Shown one piece after another: positions 1 through 5,303 of a stretch of 5,303 bases of DNA (positions within the stretch are counted from its first letter, which is position 1; every line of letters begins with the position of its first letter). The position numbers were made by a program, and so were the translations under genes. The stretch covers positions 1-5,303 of the forward strand of contig JBBSCP010000334.1 of assembly GCA_038250135.1 (NCBI GenBank), written 5' to 3'. The DNA is from Falsiroseomonas sp038250135 (lineage in GTDB: Bacteria > Pseudomonadota > Alphaproteobacteria > Acetobacterales > Acetobacteraceae). A model generated the notes under the pieces. The model worked only from the letters and a program-made list of their open reading frames with translations, was not told the DNA's origin and made no database searches.

Positions 1-1
1 C

Positions 2-316
2 GATCCGGCGGGCTTCGTCGCGGCGCGGGATTCGGCGCGCACCCATGGCTTTCGCGTGGCGCTGGACGACACGCCGGCGACGCTGCTGCCGCTGCTGCCG
101 CCGGCACGGCTCGGCATCGTTGTGCTGCGGCTGCGCTGGTCGGCGGCGCTGCGGGGCTTTCGGGGGCCGGCCATCGCGGCGCTGCTGGGGCGCGCGGCCG
201 GCGGGCCGCTGGTGGTGCTCAGCGGCGTCGATCGCCCTGCCGCCATTGCCTGGGGGTGGGAGATTGGCATCGAACTGTTCCAGGGGCCGCTGGTCGAGCG
301 CCGCCGGGAGGGGTAA
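2..316 (+). CDS. C-terminal part of a degenerate EAL-domain protein (5' end outside window)
   Basis: The frame is open from the first bases to the TAA at 314-316, giving 104 residues without a visible start. The GTG at 56 is internal, because the EAL-like match begins before it. The layout follows the C-terminal half of an EAL (c-di-GMP phosphodiesterase) domain. VALDD at about residues 19-23 matches the ALDDFGTG region, VVLRLRWS at about 40-47 sits where KIDRSF normally lies, and VVLSGVD...GIELFQG at about 71-95 matches VVAEGVE...GxxxxQG. Established knowledge: active EAL enzymes need the paired Asp, the Lys of KID and the Glu of EGVE. Here the Asp pair remains, but the Lys is absent and EGVE has become SGVD, so catalysis is unlikely. 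I infer a binding or scaffold role, or decay. The N-terminal domains cannot be seen. The next gene starts 9 bases downstream, which suggests an operon. Confidence 0.72.
   Translation, partial: DPAGFVAARDSARTHGFRVALDDTPATLLPLLPPARLGIVVLRLRWSAALRGFRGPAIAALLGRAAGGPLVVLSGVDRPAAIAWGWEIGIELFQGPLVERRREG
306..313 (+). promoter_or_regulatory. Ribosome binding site for the histidine phosphatase gene
   Basis: GGGAGGGG is a strong Shine-Dalgarno-like run. It lies inside the last codons of the EAL-like gene, 12 bases before the ATG at 326. The spacing is slightly long, but no other in-frame start nearby has a better site. The run supports the chosen start and suggests that the two genes are translated from one mRNA. 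Confidence 0.5.
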
Positions 317-325
317 TTCCCTTGC

Positions 326-991
326 ATGCCGGTCACACGAGTCTTTCTGGTTCGCCATGCCCTGGTCGAACCCTCCGCCCGCACGACCATGTATGGCAGC
401 ATGGACGTGGCACTTTGCGACCTCGCGCTGCAGCAGGACGCGGCCAGCTACCGCTGGCTCGCTGCCCGGCTGCCGACCGGTGCGCGCTGGGTGGTGACGC
501 CGCTGTCGCGCACCCGCGCCACGGCCGCCGCCATCTTCGCCGCCGGCTACGCCCCCGCGCCGCTGGCCGTGGCGCCCGCCTTCATCGAGCAGGGCCTCGG
601 CGAGTGGCAGGGCCTGTCGCATGAGGCCTTCTCGGCCCTGCTACGCCATCCGCCGCACCCTTTTTGGCCGCATGGCGCCGCGGAAAAGCCACCGGGCGGC
701 GAGAGCTTCGACGAGGTCGTGGCCCGAGTCGGCCCCGCGCTGGACGCGCTGGCGGAGGCGAGCCCGGAGGGCGATGTGGTGGTCGTGGCGCATGGCGGCT
801 CGATCCGCGCGTCCGTGGCGCATGCCATGGGCCTGACCGCGCATCAGGCGCTGGTCTTCTCGATCAAGAACCTGTCGATGACGCGCCTCGAGCGGCACGA
901 CCGCGACTGGCGCGTCGCCGCGGTGAACGAGGAACCCTTCACCACCCCGCCGGACGTCCCGCGCCGGCGCCATGAAGGCGCCCCGGTCTAG
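326..991 (+). CDS. Histidine phosphatase family protein (phosphoglycerate mutase-like)
   Basis: This 221-residue protein is the usual size for a single-domain branch-1 histidine phosphatase. It starts with the phosphate-pocket motif FLVRHA (R10, phospho-acceptor H11). TPLSRTRATA follows with the second pocket arginine R62, then a probable acid/base Glu in IEQGLGEWQGL (E88), and VAHGGSIRA with the second catalytic His H156. All core catalytic positions are therefore present. The common RHG is RHA here, a variant I regard as tolerated. The segment MYGSMDVAL..LALQQ resembles the GxxDxxLxxxGxxQA region of CobC (alpha-ribazole phosphatase) and cofactor-dependent mutases, but no cobalamin genes are visible, so I do not assign a substrate. 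No signal peptide is seen, so it is probably cytoplasmic. It follows the EAL-like gene by 9 bases and was probably cotranscribed with it. Confidence 0.93.
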   Translation: MPVTRVFLVRHALVEPSARTTMYGSMDVALCDLALQQDAASYRWLAARLPTGARWVVTPLSRTRATAAAIFAAGYAPAPLAVAPAFIEQGLGEWQGLSHEAFSALLRHPPHPFWPHGAAEKPPGGESFDEVVARVGPALDALAEASPEGDVVVVAHGGSIRASVAHAMGLTAHQALVFSIKNLSMTRLERHDRDWRVAAVNEEPFTTPPDVPRRRHEGAPV

Positions 992-1067
992 CCATGCAGT
1001 CGCCCTTGGACACGGGGGGCGGCAGGATGTAGAGTCAAGCCCATCCGCAACTTGCCGGGGGCGCTTC

Positions 1068-1763
1068 ATGTTCCGTCTCACCTGCTTCCGCCTTGTCGGC
1101 CTCGTTTTGGGCCTCGGGCTTATGGCGACGCCGGCACGTGCTCAGCAGAGCCAGCAGAACCTTGTGGACCGCGCCACGCTGGCGGTGCAGGAGGTGCTGA
1201 CCACCGGCGAAGGCAATGCCGACGCCATCGCCCTGCTCAAGCGCGCCCGCGCCGTCATCATCTGCCCGCGCGTCTTCCGCGCCAGCTTCATCTTCGGTGG
1301 CGAGGGCGGGGCCTGTGTGCTGGTGGCGCGCGATGGCGGCGGCTCGTGGTCCTCGCCAGCCTTCTACGGGTTGGGCTCGGGCAGTGTGGGCCTGCAGATC
1401 GGCATTCAGGACGCTACCGTGATGATGATGATCATGACCGAACGCGGCCTGCAGGCGGTGATGACGAACCAGTTCACGCTCGGCGCCGACGTCTCGATGG
1501 CGATGGCGACGGTGGGCGCCGGGTTGCAGGGCAGCACGACCTCCGCCGCCGGGGCGGACGTAATCTCCGTCGCGCGCTCACGCGGGCTTTTCGCGGGGGT
1601 TTCGCTCTCGGGCTCGGTGCTGACACATCGGCCGCAGGAAGCCGAGGCCTATTACGGTCGCGCCTTCTCCGCCCCGCAGATCGTGGTCGCGATGCAGGCG
1701 CACAACCCGGGCGCCGATCCGCTGCGCGCCGCGCTGATGCGCTTTGGCACGCCGGGGGGCTGA
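1068..1763 (+). CDS. Secreted SYLF-domain (Ysc84/DUF500-like) lipid-binding protein
   Basis: From the ATG at 1068 the product is 231 residues and begins with a clear signal peptide: MFR-type n-region, hydrophobic LVGLVLGLGLMA, and a likely cleavage after ATPARA at residue 25. The frame is open to an upstream ATG at 972, but that would put 32 polar residues before the signal peptide and overlap the previous gene, so I reject it. Residues about 55-190 match the SYLF pattern: KRARAVIICPRVFRASFIFGGE, a Gly-rich segment with a W and Y before GLGSGSVGLQIGIQ, a hydrophobic MMMIM stretch, FTLGADVSMA, and RSRGLFAGVSLSGS. SYLF domains are known to bind phosphoinositides or other lipids in eukaryotes, while bacterial members are mostly uncharacterised exported proteins. 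I infer a periplasmic or envelope location. Only a weak G-run precedes the start. The gene converges on phaC. Confidence 0.88.
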   Translation: MFRLTCFRLVGLVLGLGLMATPARAQQSQQNLVDRATLAVQEVLTTGEGNADAIALLKRARAVIICPRVFRASFIFGGEGGACVLVARDGGGSWSSPAFYGLGSGSVGLQIGIQDATVMMMIMTERGLQAVMTNQFTLGADVSMAMATVGAGLQGSTTSAAGADVISVARSRGLFAGVSLSGSVLTHRPQEAEAYYGRAFSAPQIVVAMQAHNPGADPLRAALMRFGTPGG

Positions 1764-1764
1764 C

Positions 1765-1790
1765 GAAAAAGCGGCCGTCTCAGGCGGCCG
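1765..1790 (-). terminator. Rho-independent terminator for phaC (minus strand)
   Basis: On the minus strand a hairpin with two CGGCCG arms (plus positions 1785-1790 and 1772-1777) and a 7-base loop is followed by C and then five T residues (1770-1766). This is the layout of an intrinsic terminator read leftwards. It lies about 105 bases beyond the phaC stop codon and ends just before the SYLF stop codon, so it would stop phaC transcripts from running into the convergent gene. On the plus strand no T-run follows the hairpin, so it should not act as a terminator for the SYLF gene. The T-run is short, which limits confidence. Confidence 0.6.
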
Positions 1791-1820
1791 ATGCCGCGCA
1801 GGCAAGCGCGCGGAGCGTGC

Positions 1821-1886
1821 GCCCTCACGCCGCAAGCCTGCCTTCGGCACCACCACAGGCGTGCCTTCGGCATGACGCTTGAGGGC
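1821..1886. repeat. Nested inverted repeats, possible three-way-junction RNA element
   Basis: Outer arms GCCCTCACGC (1821-1830) and GCTTGAGGGC (1877-1886) are reverse complements with one mismatch. They enclose 46 bases holding two identical 11-mers, TGCCTTCGGCA, at 1839-1849 and 1862-1872. Each 11-mer is itself a 4-bp hairpin with a TTC loop. Read as RNA on either strand, this would be one stem carrying two small hairpins. It sits in the convergent spacer, 9 bases beyond the phaC stop on the minus strand and before the phaC terminator. It could be a 3' UTR stability element or a copy of a REP-like dispersed repeat. The sequence alone cannot distinguish these. Confidence 0.45.
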
Positions 1887-1895
1887 CAATAAAGG

Positions 1896-3716
1896 CTAAT
1901 CCTTCGCCATCACCTTCACATAAGTGCCCGGCGCGTCGCCGAGCACGGGCAGCGCGCCCGCGCCCGGGGTTCGGGCCGGGACCTGGGTGCGGTCCTCCGC
2001 CGTGATCCAGCGCTGCCAATCCGGCCACCACGAACCGGCGAGTTCGGTCGCGCCCTTGAACCACTCATCGGGCTCGGCCGGCAGGTCGGGGTTCACCCAG
2101 TGGCTGTACTTGCCGCTCTCGGGCGGGTTCACAACGCCGGCGATATGGCCGCTCGCGGCGAGCACGAAGCGCACCTTGCCGGCATAGATCTGCGTCGCGC
2201 GATAGGTTGATTTCCACGGCGCGATGTGGTCGTCCCGAGTCGAGATCAGGTAGCTCGGCACCTTGATCTTCCGCAGGTCGAGTGCGGTGCCTTCAAGCTC
2301 GATGCCGCCGGGCTTCACCAGATCGTTCTGCTGGTACATGCGGCGCAGATAGAAGCTGTGCATCTTCGCCGGCATGCGCGTGGAGTCGTCGTTCCAGTAA
2401 AGCAGGTCGAAGGGAAAGGGCTCCTGGCCCATCAGGTAGTTGTTCACCACGAAGGACCAGATCAGGTCGTTGGCGCGCAACATGTTGAAGGTGGTCGCCA
2501 TCTCGCGGCCATCGAGGAAGCCGCGCTTGGACATCTTCTCCTCGAGGCCCGCGAGCTGTTCCTCATCGATGAAGACGCCGAGTTCGCCGGCTTCCGAGAA
2601 ATCCGTCATCGTCACGAAATAGGTCGCGGTCTTGATGCGCGTGTCCTTCCTCGCCGCCATCAGCGCGAGTGTCGTGGCCAGCAGCGTGCCGCCGAGGCAG
2701 TAGCCGATGGCGTTCACCTGCCGCTCGCCCGTTGCCGCCTCGATCGCCTCAAGCGCGGCATGGATGCCGAGCTTCATGTAATCCTCGAAGCCGTATTCCG
2801 CGAGCGTCTCGTCAGGATTGACCCAGGAGACGACGAAGACAGTGTGCCCCTGCTCCACGGCCCAACGGATGAAACTGTTCTTCGGGCGAAGGTCGAGGAT
2901 GTAGAATTTGTTGATCCAGGGCGGCAGGATCAGCAGGGGGCGCTTCAGCACCGTCTCGCTCGATGGCGCGTATTGGATCAGCTCCATCAGCGGGTTGCGG
3001 AATACGACCTTGCCGGGCGTGACGGCGATGTTCTCGCCGACCTTGAACTTGCTGTCATCCGTCATGCGGATGCGCAAACTACCCTTGCCGCGTTCGAGAT
3101 CGGCGAGGAGGTTGGAAAGCCCCTTCAGCAGGTTCTCGCCGCCCGTCTCGGCGGTGCGGCGCAGCACTTCGGGGTTGGTCATCAGGAAGTTCGACGGGCT
3201 CATCGCATCGACGAATTGCCGCGTGTAGAAATCCACCTTCTGCGCCGTCTTGTCGTCAAGCCCTTCGGCGCCCTGCACGACAGTGGTGAAGTAGCGCGCC
3301 GAGAGCAGGTAGGATTGGCGGATGAAGTCGAAGACCTCGTTTTCGCGCCAGGCTTCATCCTTGAAGCGGCGGTCGGTCTTCAATTCCTCGATCACCGGCG
3401 CGGTGGGTTCGCCCAGCATGCGCCGCGCGGTGTTCTGCCAGAGCGTGAGGTAATCCTGCCAGAAGCCGATTTGCGCCTGCACGAGACGCGCAGGGTTGCT
3501 CATCAGCCGCGTCGTCATGTCGAGGAAGGCGGTGCCGATGTTGAGCGGGTCCGGCCCCGCCTTGCCGCCCTCCGCCTGGCGCTTGAGGAAATCGGTGACG
3601 ATGCGCTGGCCGCGCTCGGCCACGTCGGCCATGGTGCGGCTGACCACTGCCGGGTCAGGCATGCGGAAATTCGGCGCTTCCTTGTCGCTGCCATCGCCCT
3701 GACCGTTATGCGCCAT
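1896..3716 (-). CDS. phaC: Class I polyhydroxyalkanoate synthase PhaC
   Basis: This 606-residue alpha/beta-hydrolase-fold enzyme polymerises (R)-3-hydroxyacyl-CoA, mainly 3-hydroxybutyryl-CoA, into polyester at the surface of storage granules. The N-terminal PhaC domain covers about residues 60-260 (PARLVQAQIGFWQDYLTLW, DRRFKDEAWRENEVFDFIRQSYLL). The catalytic domain follows: PLLILPPWINKFYILDL near 260-276, the lipase-like box GYCLGGT with nucleophile C340, TRDDHIAPW with D496, and SGHIAGVVNPP with H524. The triad spacing fits Cupriavidus PhaC (C319, D480, H508). The end, APGTYVKVMAKD, is typical of alphaproteobacterial class I enzymes, and there is no neighbouring phaE or phaR subunit gene of class III/IV type. 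I chose the ATG at 3716 because AGGAAAG lies 9 bases upstream. ATGs at 3746 and 3842 are possible; the last would overlap the divergent lipoprotein gene and is unlikely. Confidence 0.96.
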   Translation of the reverse strand: MAHNGQGDGSDKEAPNFRMPDPAVVSRTMADVAERGQRIVTDFLKRQAEGGKAGPDPLNIGTAFLDMTTRLMSNPARLVQAQIGFWQDYLTLWQNTARRMLGEPTAPVIEELKTDRRFKDEAWRENEVFDFIRQSYLLSARYFTTVVQGAEGLDDKTAQKVDFYTRQFVDAMSPSNFLMTNPEVLRRTAETGGENLLKGLSNLLADLERGKGSLRIRMTDDSKFKVGENIAVTPGKVVFRNPLMELIQYAPSSETVLKRPLLILPPWINKFYILDLRPKNSFIRWAVEQGHTVFVVSWVNPDETLAEYGFEDYMKLGIHAALEAIEAATGERQVNAIGYCLGGTLLATTLALMAARKDTRIKTATYFVTMTDFSEAGELGVFIDEEQLAGLEEKMSKRGFLDGREMATTFNMLRANDLIWSFVVNNYLMGQEPFPFDLLYWNDDSTRMPAKMHSFYLRRMYQQNDLVKPGGIELEGTALDLRKIKVPSYLISTRDDHIAPWKSTYRATQIYAGKVRFVLAASGHIAGVVNPPESGKYSHWVNPDLPAEPDEWFKGATELAGSWWPDWQRWITAEDRTQVPARTPGAGALPVLGDAPGTYVKVMAKD

Positions 3717-3725
3717 GCGCCGTTT

Positions 3726-3732
3726 CTTTCCT
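3726..3732 (-). promoter_or_regulatory. Ribosome binding site deciding the phaC start
   Basis: Read on the minus strand, AGGAAAG lies 9 bases before the ATG at 3716, an ideal Shine-Dalgarno placement. The alternative ATG at 3746 has only a weak GAGAG about 10 bases upstream. The longer frame would translate AGGAAAG as part of a Gly/Lys-rich leader (GSGKKRR). I therefore favour 3716, though the 3746 start remains possible. Confidence 0.5.
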
Positions 3733-3783
3733 GATCCGCCCGACATCGATCCCGGGCTCTCATGGTGCTTTCGCCGCCGCGCG

Positions 3784-3803
3784 GATCGGGGTAACCCTCG
3801 ATC
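3784..3803. promoter_or_regulatory. Imperfect dyad in the phaC / lipoprotein divergent promoter region
   Basis: The sequence GATCG-GGGT-A-ACCC-T-CGATC is a 20-base inverted repeat with 5+4 paired positions per arm and a single extra T in the right arm. It sits 19 bases before the lipoprotein start and about 67 bases upstream of the phaC start, within the 106-base divergent gap. Its position and symmetry fit an operator for one or both genes. No regulator can be named: I did not see the CTGC-N3-GCAG pattern that I associate with PhaR in Paracoccus and Rhodobacter. Convincing -35/-10 boxes were not found on either strand. Confidence 0.3.
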
Positions 3804-3822
3804 GCGAATAAACGGGAACGCC

Positions 3823-4320
3823 ATGCGCCTGGTTGCAGACAATGCCGAGGGTAGGGGGGGGCGCCGGTACGATCAAGCGCGCCGCGGCCTGCTGCTTGGC
3901 GGCACGCTGGCCCTGCTATCCGGCTGCGCCATACCGGCCGATATCGACCCCCGGCTGACGGTCGCCAATATCTTCGGGGCGCATCTGGATGGCCGGCTGC
4001 CGCCGCCGGGACTCGACCAGCGCTTTCCAAGTCTCGGCAACCTGCCGCCTCGGCCGGCGCCGGTGGATCGCGCGGCGCTGACCGCGCTGTCCGAATCGCT
4101 CGCCGCCGATCGCGCCCAGGCGGCGGAGCCGCAGGTGCCGGGCCTGTCACGCAGCCTGGCCGAGGGGCCGCCCGCCGCGCCGAACATGCGGCTGCCGGCG
4201 GGCGCGCCGGCGCTCACCTCGGCGCCCGCCGCGCCGCAGGCCGAACCGCCCGCGCCGGCCGATTTCCTGGGTGTGCCGGCCCCGCCCAGCGGCGATCTGC
4301 TCGCACCTCGCCGCCCGTGA
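3823..4320 (+). CDS. Small Pro/Ala-rich lipoprotein of unknown function
   Basis: The ATG at 3823, preceded by GGGAA four bases upstream, gives 165 residues. A basic n-region (RR at 14-15 and 20-21) leads into LLLGGTLALLSGC, a clear lipobox with C35 as the predicted lipidated residue, so the mature protein should be membrane-anchored. RRGLLLGG also faintly resembles a twin-arginine export signal. Residues 68-97 (FPSLGNLPPRP, then an Arg/Leu helix ending in ADR) resemble a short motif that I recall from alphaproteobacterial envelope proteins; this is recollection and needs a search. The last 65 residues are rich in Pro and Ala and probably disordered. An upstream in-frame ATG at 3715 would put a polar stretch before the signal and overlap the phaC start, so it is rejected. 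It is divergent from phaC and 62 bases before the aminotransferase, perhaps cotranscribed with it. Confidence 0.8.
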   Translation: MRLVADNAEGRGGRRYDQARRGLLLGGTLALLSGCAIPADIDPRLTVANIFGAHLDGRLPPPGLDQRFPSLGNLPPRPAPVDRAALTALSESLAADRAQAAEPQVPGLSRSLAEGPPAAPNMRLPAGAPALTSAPAAPQAEPPAPADFLGVPAPPSGDLLAPRRP

Positions 4321-4382
4321 CGGGCTGCGGTATACGACGCCGCGCCACCCACGCTTCACCTTTCACCCTGGACCACACGAGA

Positions 4383-5303
4383 ATGACCGAGGAGTTCCAC
4401 CGCATCCGACGCCTGCCGCCCTACGTCTTCGCCGAGGTGAACTCGGCCAAGGCCAAGGCCCGGGCGGCGGCCGAGGACATCGTCGATCTCGGCATGGGCA
4501 ATCCCGACAGCCCGACGCCGGCGCATATCGTGGCGAAGCTGGTCGAGGCGGTGGCCGATCCGCGCACGCATCGCTATTCCATGTCGAAGGGCATCCCCGG
4601 GCTGCGAAAGGCGCTCGCCGGCTATTACGACCGGCGCTTCAAGGTGAAGCTCGACCCGGAGACCGAGGTTGTCGCGACACTCGGCAGCAAGGAGGGCCTC
4701 GCCAACCTCGCCGCCGCGATCACCTCGCCGGGCGACACGATCCTGGTGCCCAATCCCTCCTACCCCATTCACCAGTTCGGCTTTGTGCTGGCCGGCGCTT
4801 CCGTGCGCTCCGTGCCGCACACGCCCGATGACGACATGCTGAGCGCGCTGGATCGCGCGGTGCGGCATTCGGTGCCCAAGCCGACCGCGCTGATCGTGAA
4901 CTTCCCCTCGAACCCCACGGCGCTGCTGGCGGATCTGTATTTCTACAAGCAGGTCGTTGCCTTTGCGAAGAAACATGAGATCTTCATCCTGTCCGACCTC
5001 GCCTATTCCGAGATCTATTTCGGCTCGCTGGTGCCGCCCTCGATCCTGGAAGTGCCGGGTGCCAAGGATGTGGCGGTAGAGTTCACCTCCATGTCCAAGA
5101 CCTACAACATGCCGGGCTGGCGCATGGGCTTCGCGGCAGGCAATCCGCGGCTGATCTCGGCGCTGACGCGGGTGAAATCCTATCTGGATTACGGCGCCTT
5201 CGCACCGATCCAGATCGCCGCCGCCGCCGCGCTGAACGGGCCGCAGGATTGCGTGCAGGAGATGCGCGACCTGTACCGCGAACGCCGCGACGTGATGGTG
5301 AAG
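4383..5303 (+). CDS. alaC: AlaC-like PLP-dependent aminotransferase (3' end outside window)
   Basis: From the ATG at 4383 an uninterrupted frame of 307 codons runs off the right edge; the family is about 400 residues long. It is a fold-type I, class I/II aminotransferase that moves an amino group between an amino acid and a 2-oxoacid. Visible landmarks are RIRRLPPYVF at 7-16, MGNPD at 38-42, GSKEGL at 101-106, VPNPSYPIH with the ring-stacking Tyr Y127, NFPSNPT with N177, DLAYSEIYF with D205 and Y208, SMSKTYNMPGWRMGF with the PLP-binding K239, and the phosphate-binding R247. The opening and the SKTYNMPGWRMGF block closely resemble E. coli AlaC (glutamate-pyruvate aminotransferase). Related alphaproteobacterial proteins are often named LL-diaminopimelate or aspartate aminotransferase, so the substrate is not certain. 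The ribosome binding site is weak (TGGA 10 bases upstream). It lies 62 bases after the lipoprotein gene. Confidence 0.93.
   Translation, partial: MTEEFHRIRRLPPYVFAEVNSAKAKARAAAEDIVDLGMGNPDSPTPAHIVAKLVEAVADPRTHRYSMSKGIPGLRKALAGYYDRRFKVKLDPETEVVATLGSKEGLANLAAAITSPGDTILVPNPSYPIHQFGFVLAGASVRSVPHTPDDDMLSALDRAVRHSVPKPTALIVNFPSNPTALLADLYFYKQVVAFAKKHEIFILSDLAYSEIYFGSLVPPSILEVPGAKDVAVEFTSMSKTYNMPGWRMGFAAGNPRLISALTRVKSYLDYGAFAPIQIAAAAALNGPQDCVQEMRDLYRERRDVMVK

Noticed and set aside
1006..1035. TTGGAC and TAGAGT as a promoter for the SYLF gene, 18-base spacer
   Set aside because: Only 3 of 6 and 4 of 6 positions match the sigma-70 consensus. A separate promoter in the 991-1068 gap is likely on spacing grounds, but this pair is too weak to call.
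1419..1436. Short GAT/ATG trinucleotide run giving three consecutive Met in the SYLF protein
   Set aside because: Three to four repeat units inside a hydrophobic segment of the domain are too few to suggest phase variation.
3708..3721. ATGCGCC direct repeat at the phaC start, with a third copy at 3823
   Set aside because: The repeats overlap start codons, ATGCGC is a common start-proximal sequence, and the 7-base unit is too short to be informative in this GC-rich context.
2226..3734. Plus-strand open frame of 502 codons antisense to phaC
   Set aside because: It mirrors phaC almost completely, and its translation is His/Arg/Val-rich with no recognisable domain. Long antisense frames are expected opposite high-GC genes. 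phaC has an unambiguous family match, so this is a shadow.
4313..4325. GCCCG-TGA-CGGGC hairpin with the lipoprotein stop codon in its loop
   Set aside because: The stem is only 5 bp and no T-run follows, so it is not an intrinsic terminator. Such short GC stems are common at this base composition.
4271..4831. Plus-strand open frame of 186 codons overlapping the lipoprotein end and the aminotransferase start
   Set aside because: It is an out-of-frame reading of the aminotransferase gene with no family character, while the frame starting at 4383 carries the full motif set.
4356..4976. Minus-strand open frame of 206 codons opposite the aminotransferase
   Set aside because: It lies opposite a gene with clear PLP-enzyme motifs and has an Arg/Gly/His-rich composition typical of antisense shadows.

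Overview
The window is a stretch of high-GC alphaproteobacterial chromosome. The proteins, the strong GC bias at third codon positions and the phaC / lipoprotein / aminotransferase neighbourhood suggest a Rhodospirillales or Acetobacteraceae (Roseomonas-like) organism. That placement is an inference from protein character, not from a marker gene. I see no mobile element, CRISPR array, tRNA or rRNA. Genes fill nearly all of the window, and no gene-free gap exceeds 135 bases.

Left part (1-1763, plus strand). The window opens inside a gene whose last 104 residues look like the C-terminal half of an EAL domain that has lost its catalytic residues. Nine bases later comes a histidine-phosphatase-family gene, probably in the same operon. 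After a 76-base gap lies a gene for a secreted SYLF/Ysc84-family lipid-binding protein.

Middle part (1764-3822). A large minus-strand gene encodes a class I polyhydroxyalkanoate synthase, phaC, with an intact Cys-Asp-His triad. It converges on the SYLF gene across a 132-base spacer. The spacer holds a minus-strand intrinsic terminator next to the SYLF stop codon, and a symmetric nested set of inverted repeats that could fold as a three-way junction. phaC is divergent from the next gene across a 106-base regulatory gap containing an imperfect dyad.

Right part (3823-5303, plus strand). A small Pro/Ala-rich lipoprotein of unknown function is followed by an AlaC-like PLP aminotransferase that runs off the right edge.

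Functionally, phaC polymerises (R)-3-hydroxyacyl-CoA into storage polyester, and the aminotransferase probably links pyruvate/alanine or related amino acids to central carbon flow. The lipoprotein and SYLF protein are envelope proteins. Most of this is ordinary core-genome content. I found no convincing new multi-gene system. The most unusual items are the nested inverted-repeat element after phaC, the degenerate EAL remnant, and the dyad between phaC and the lipoprotein.
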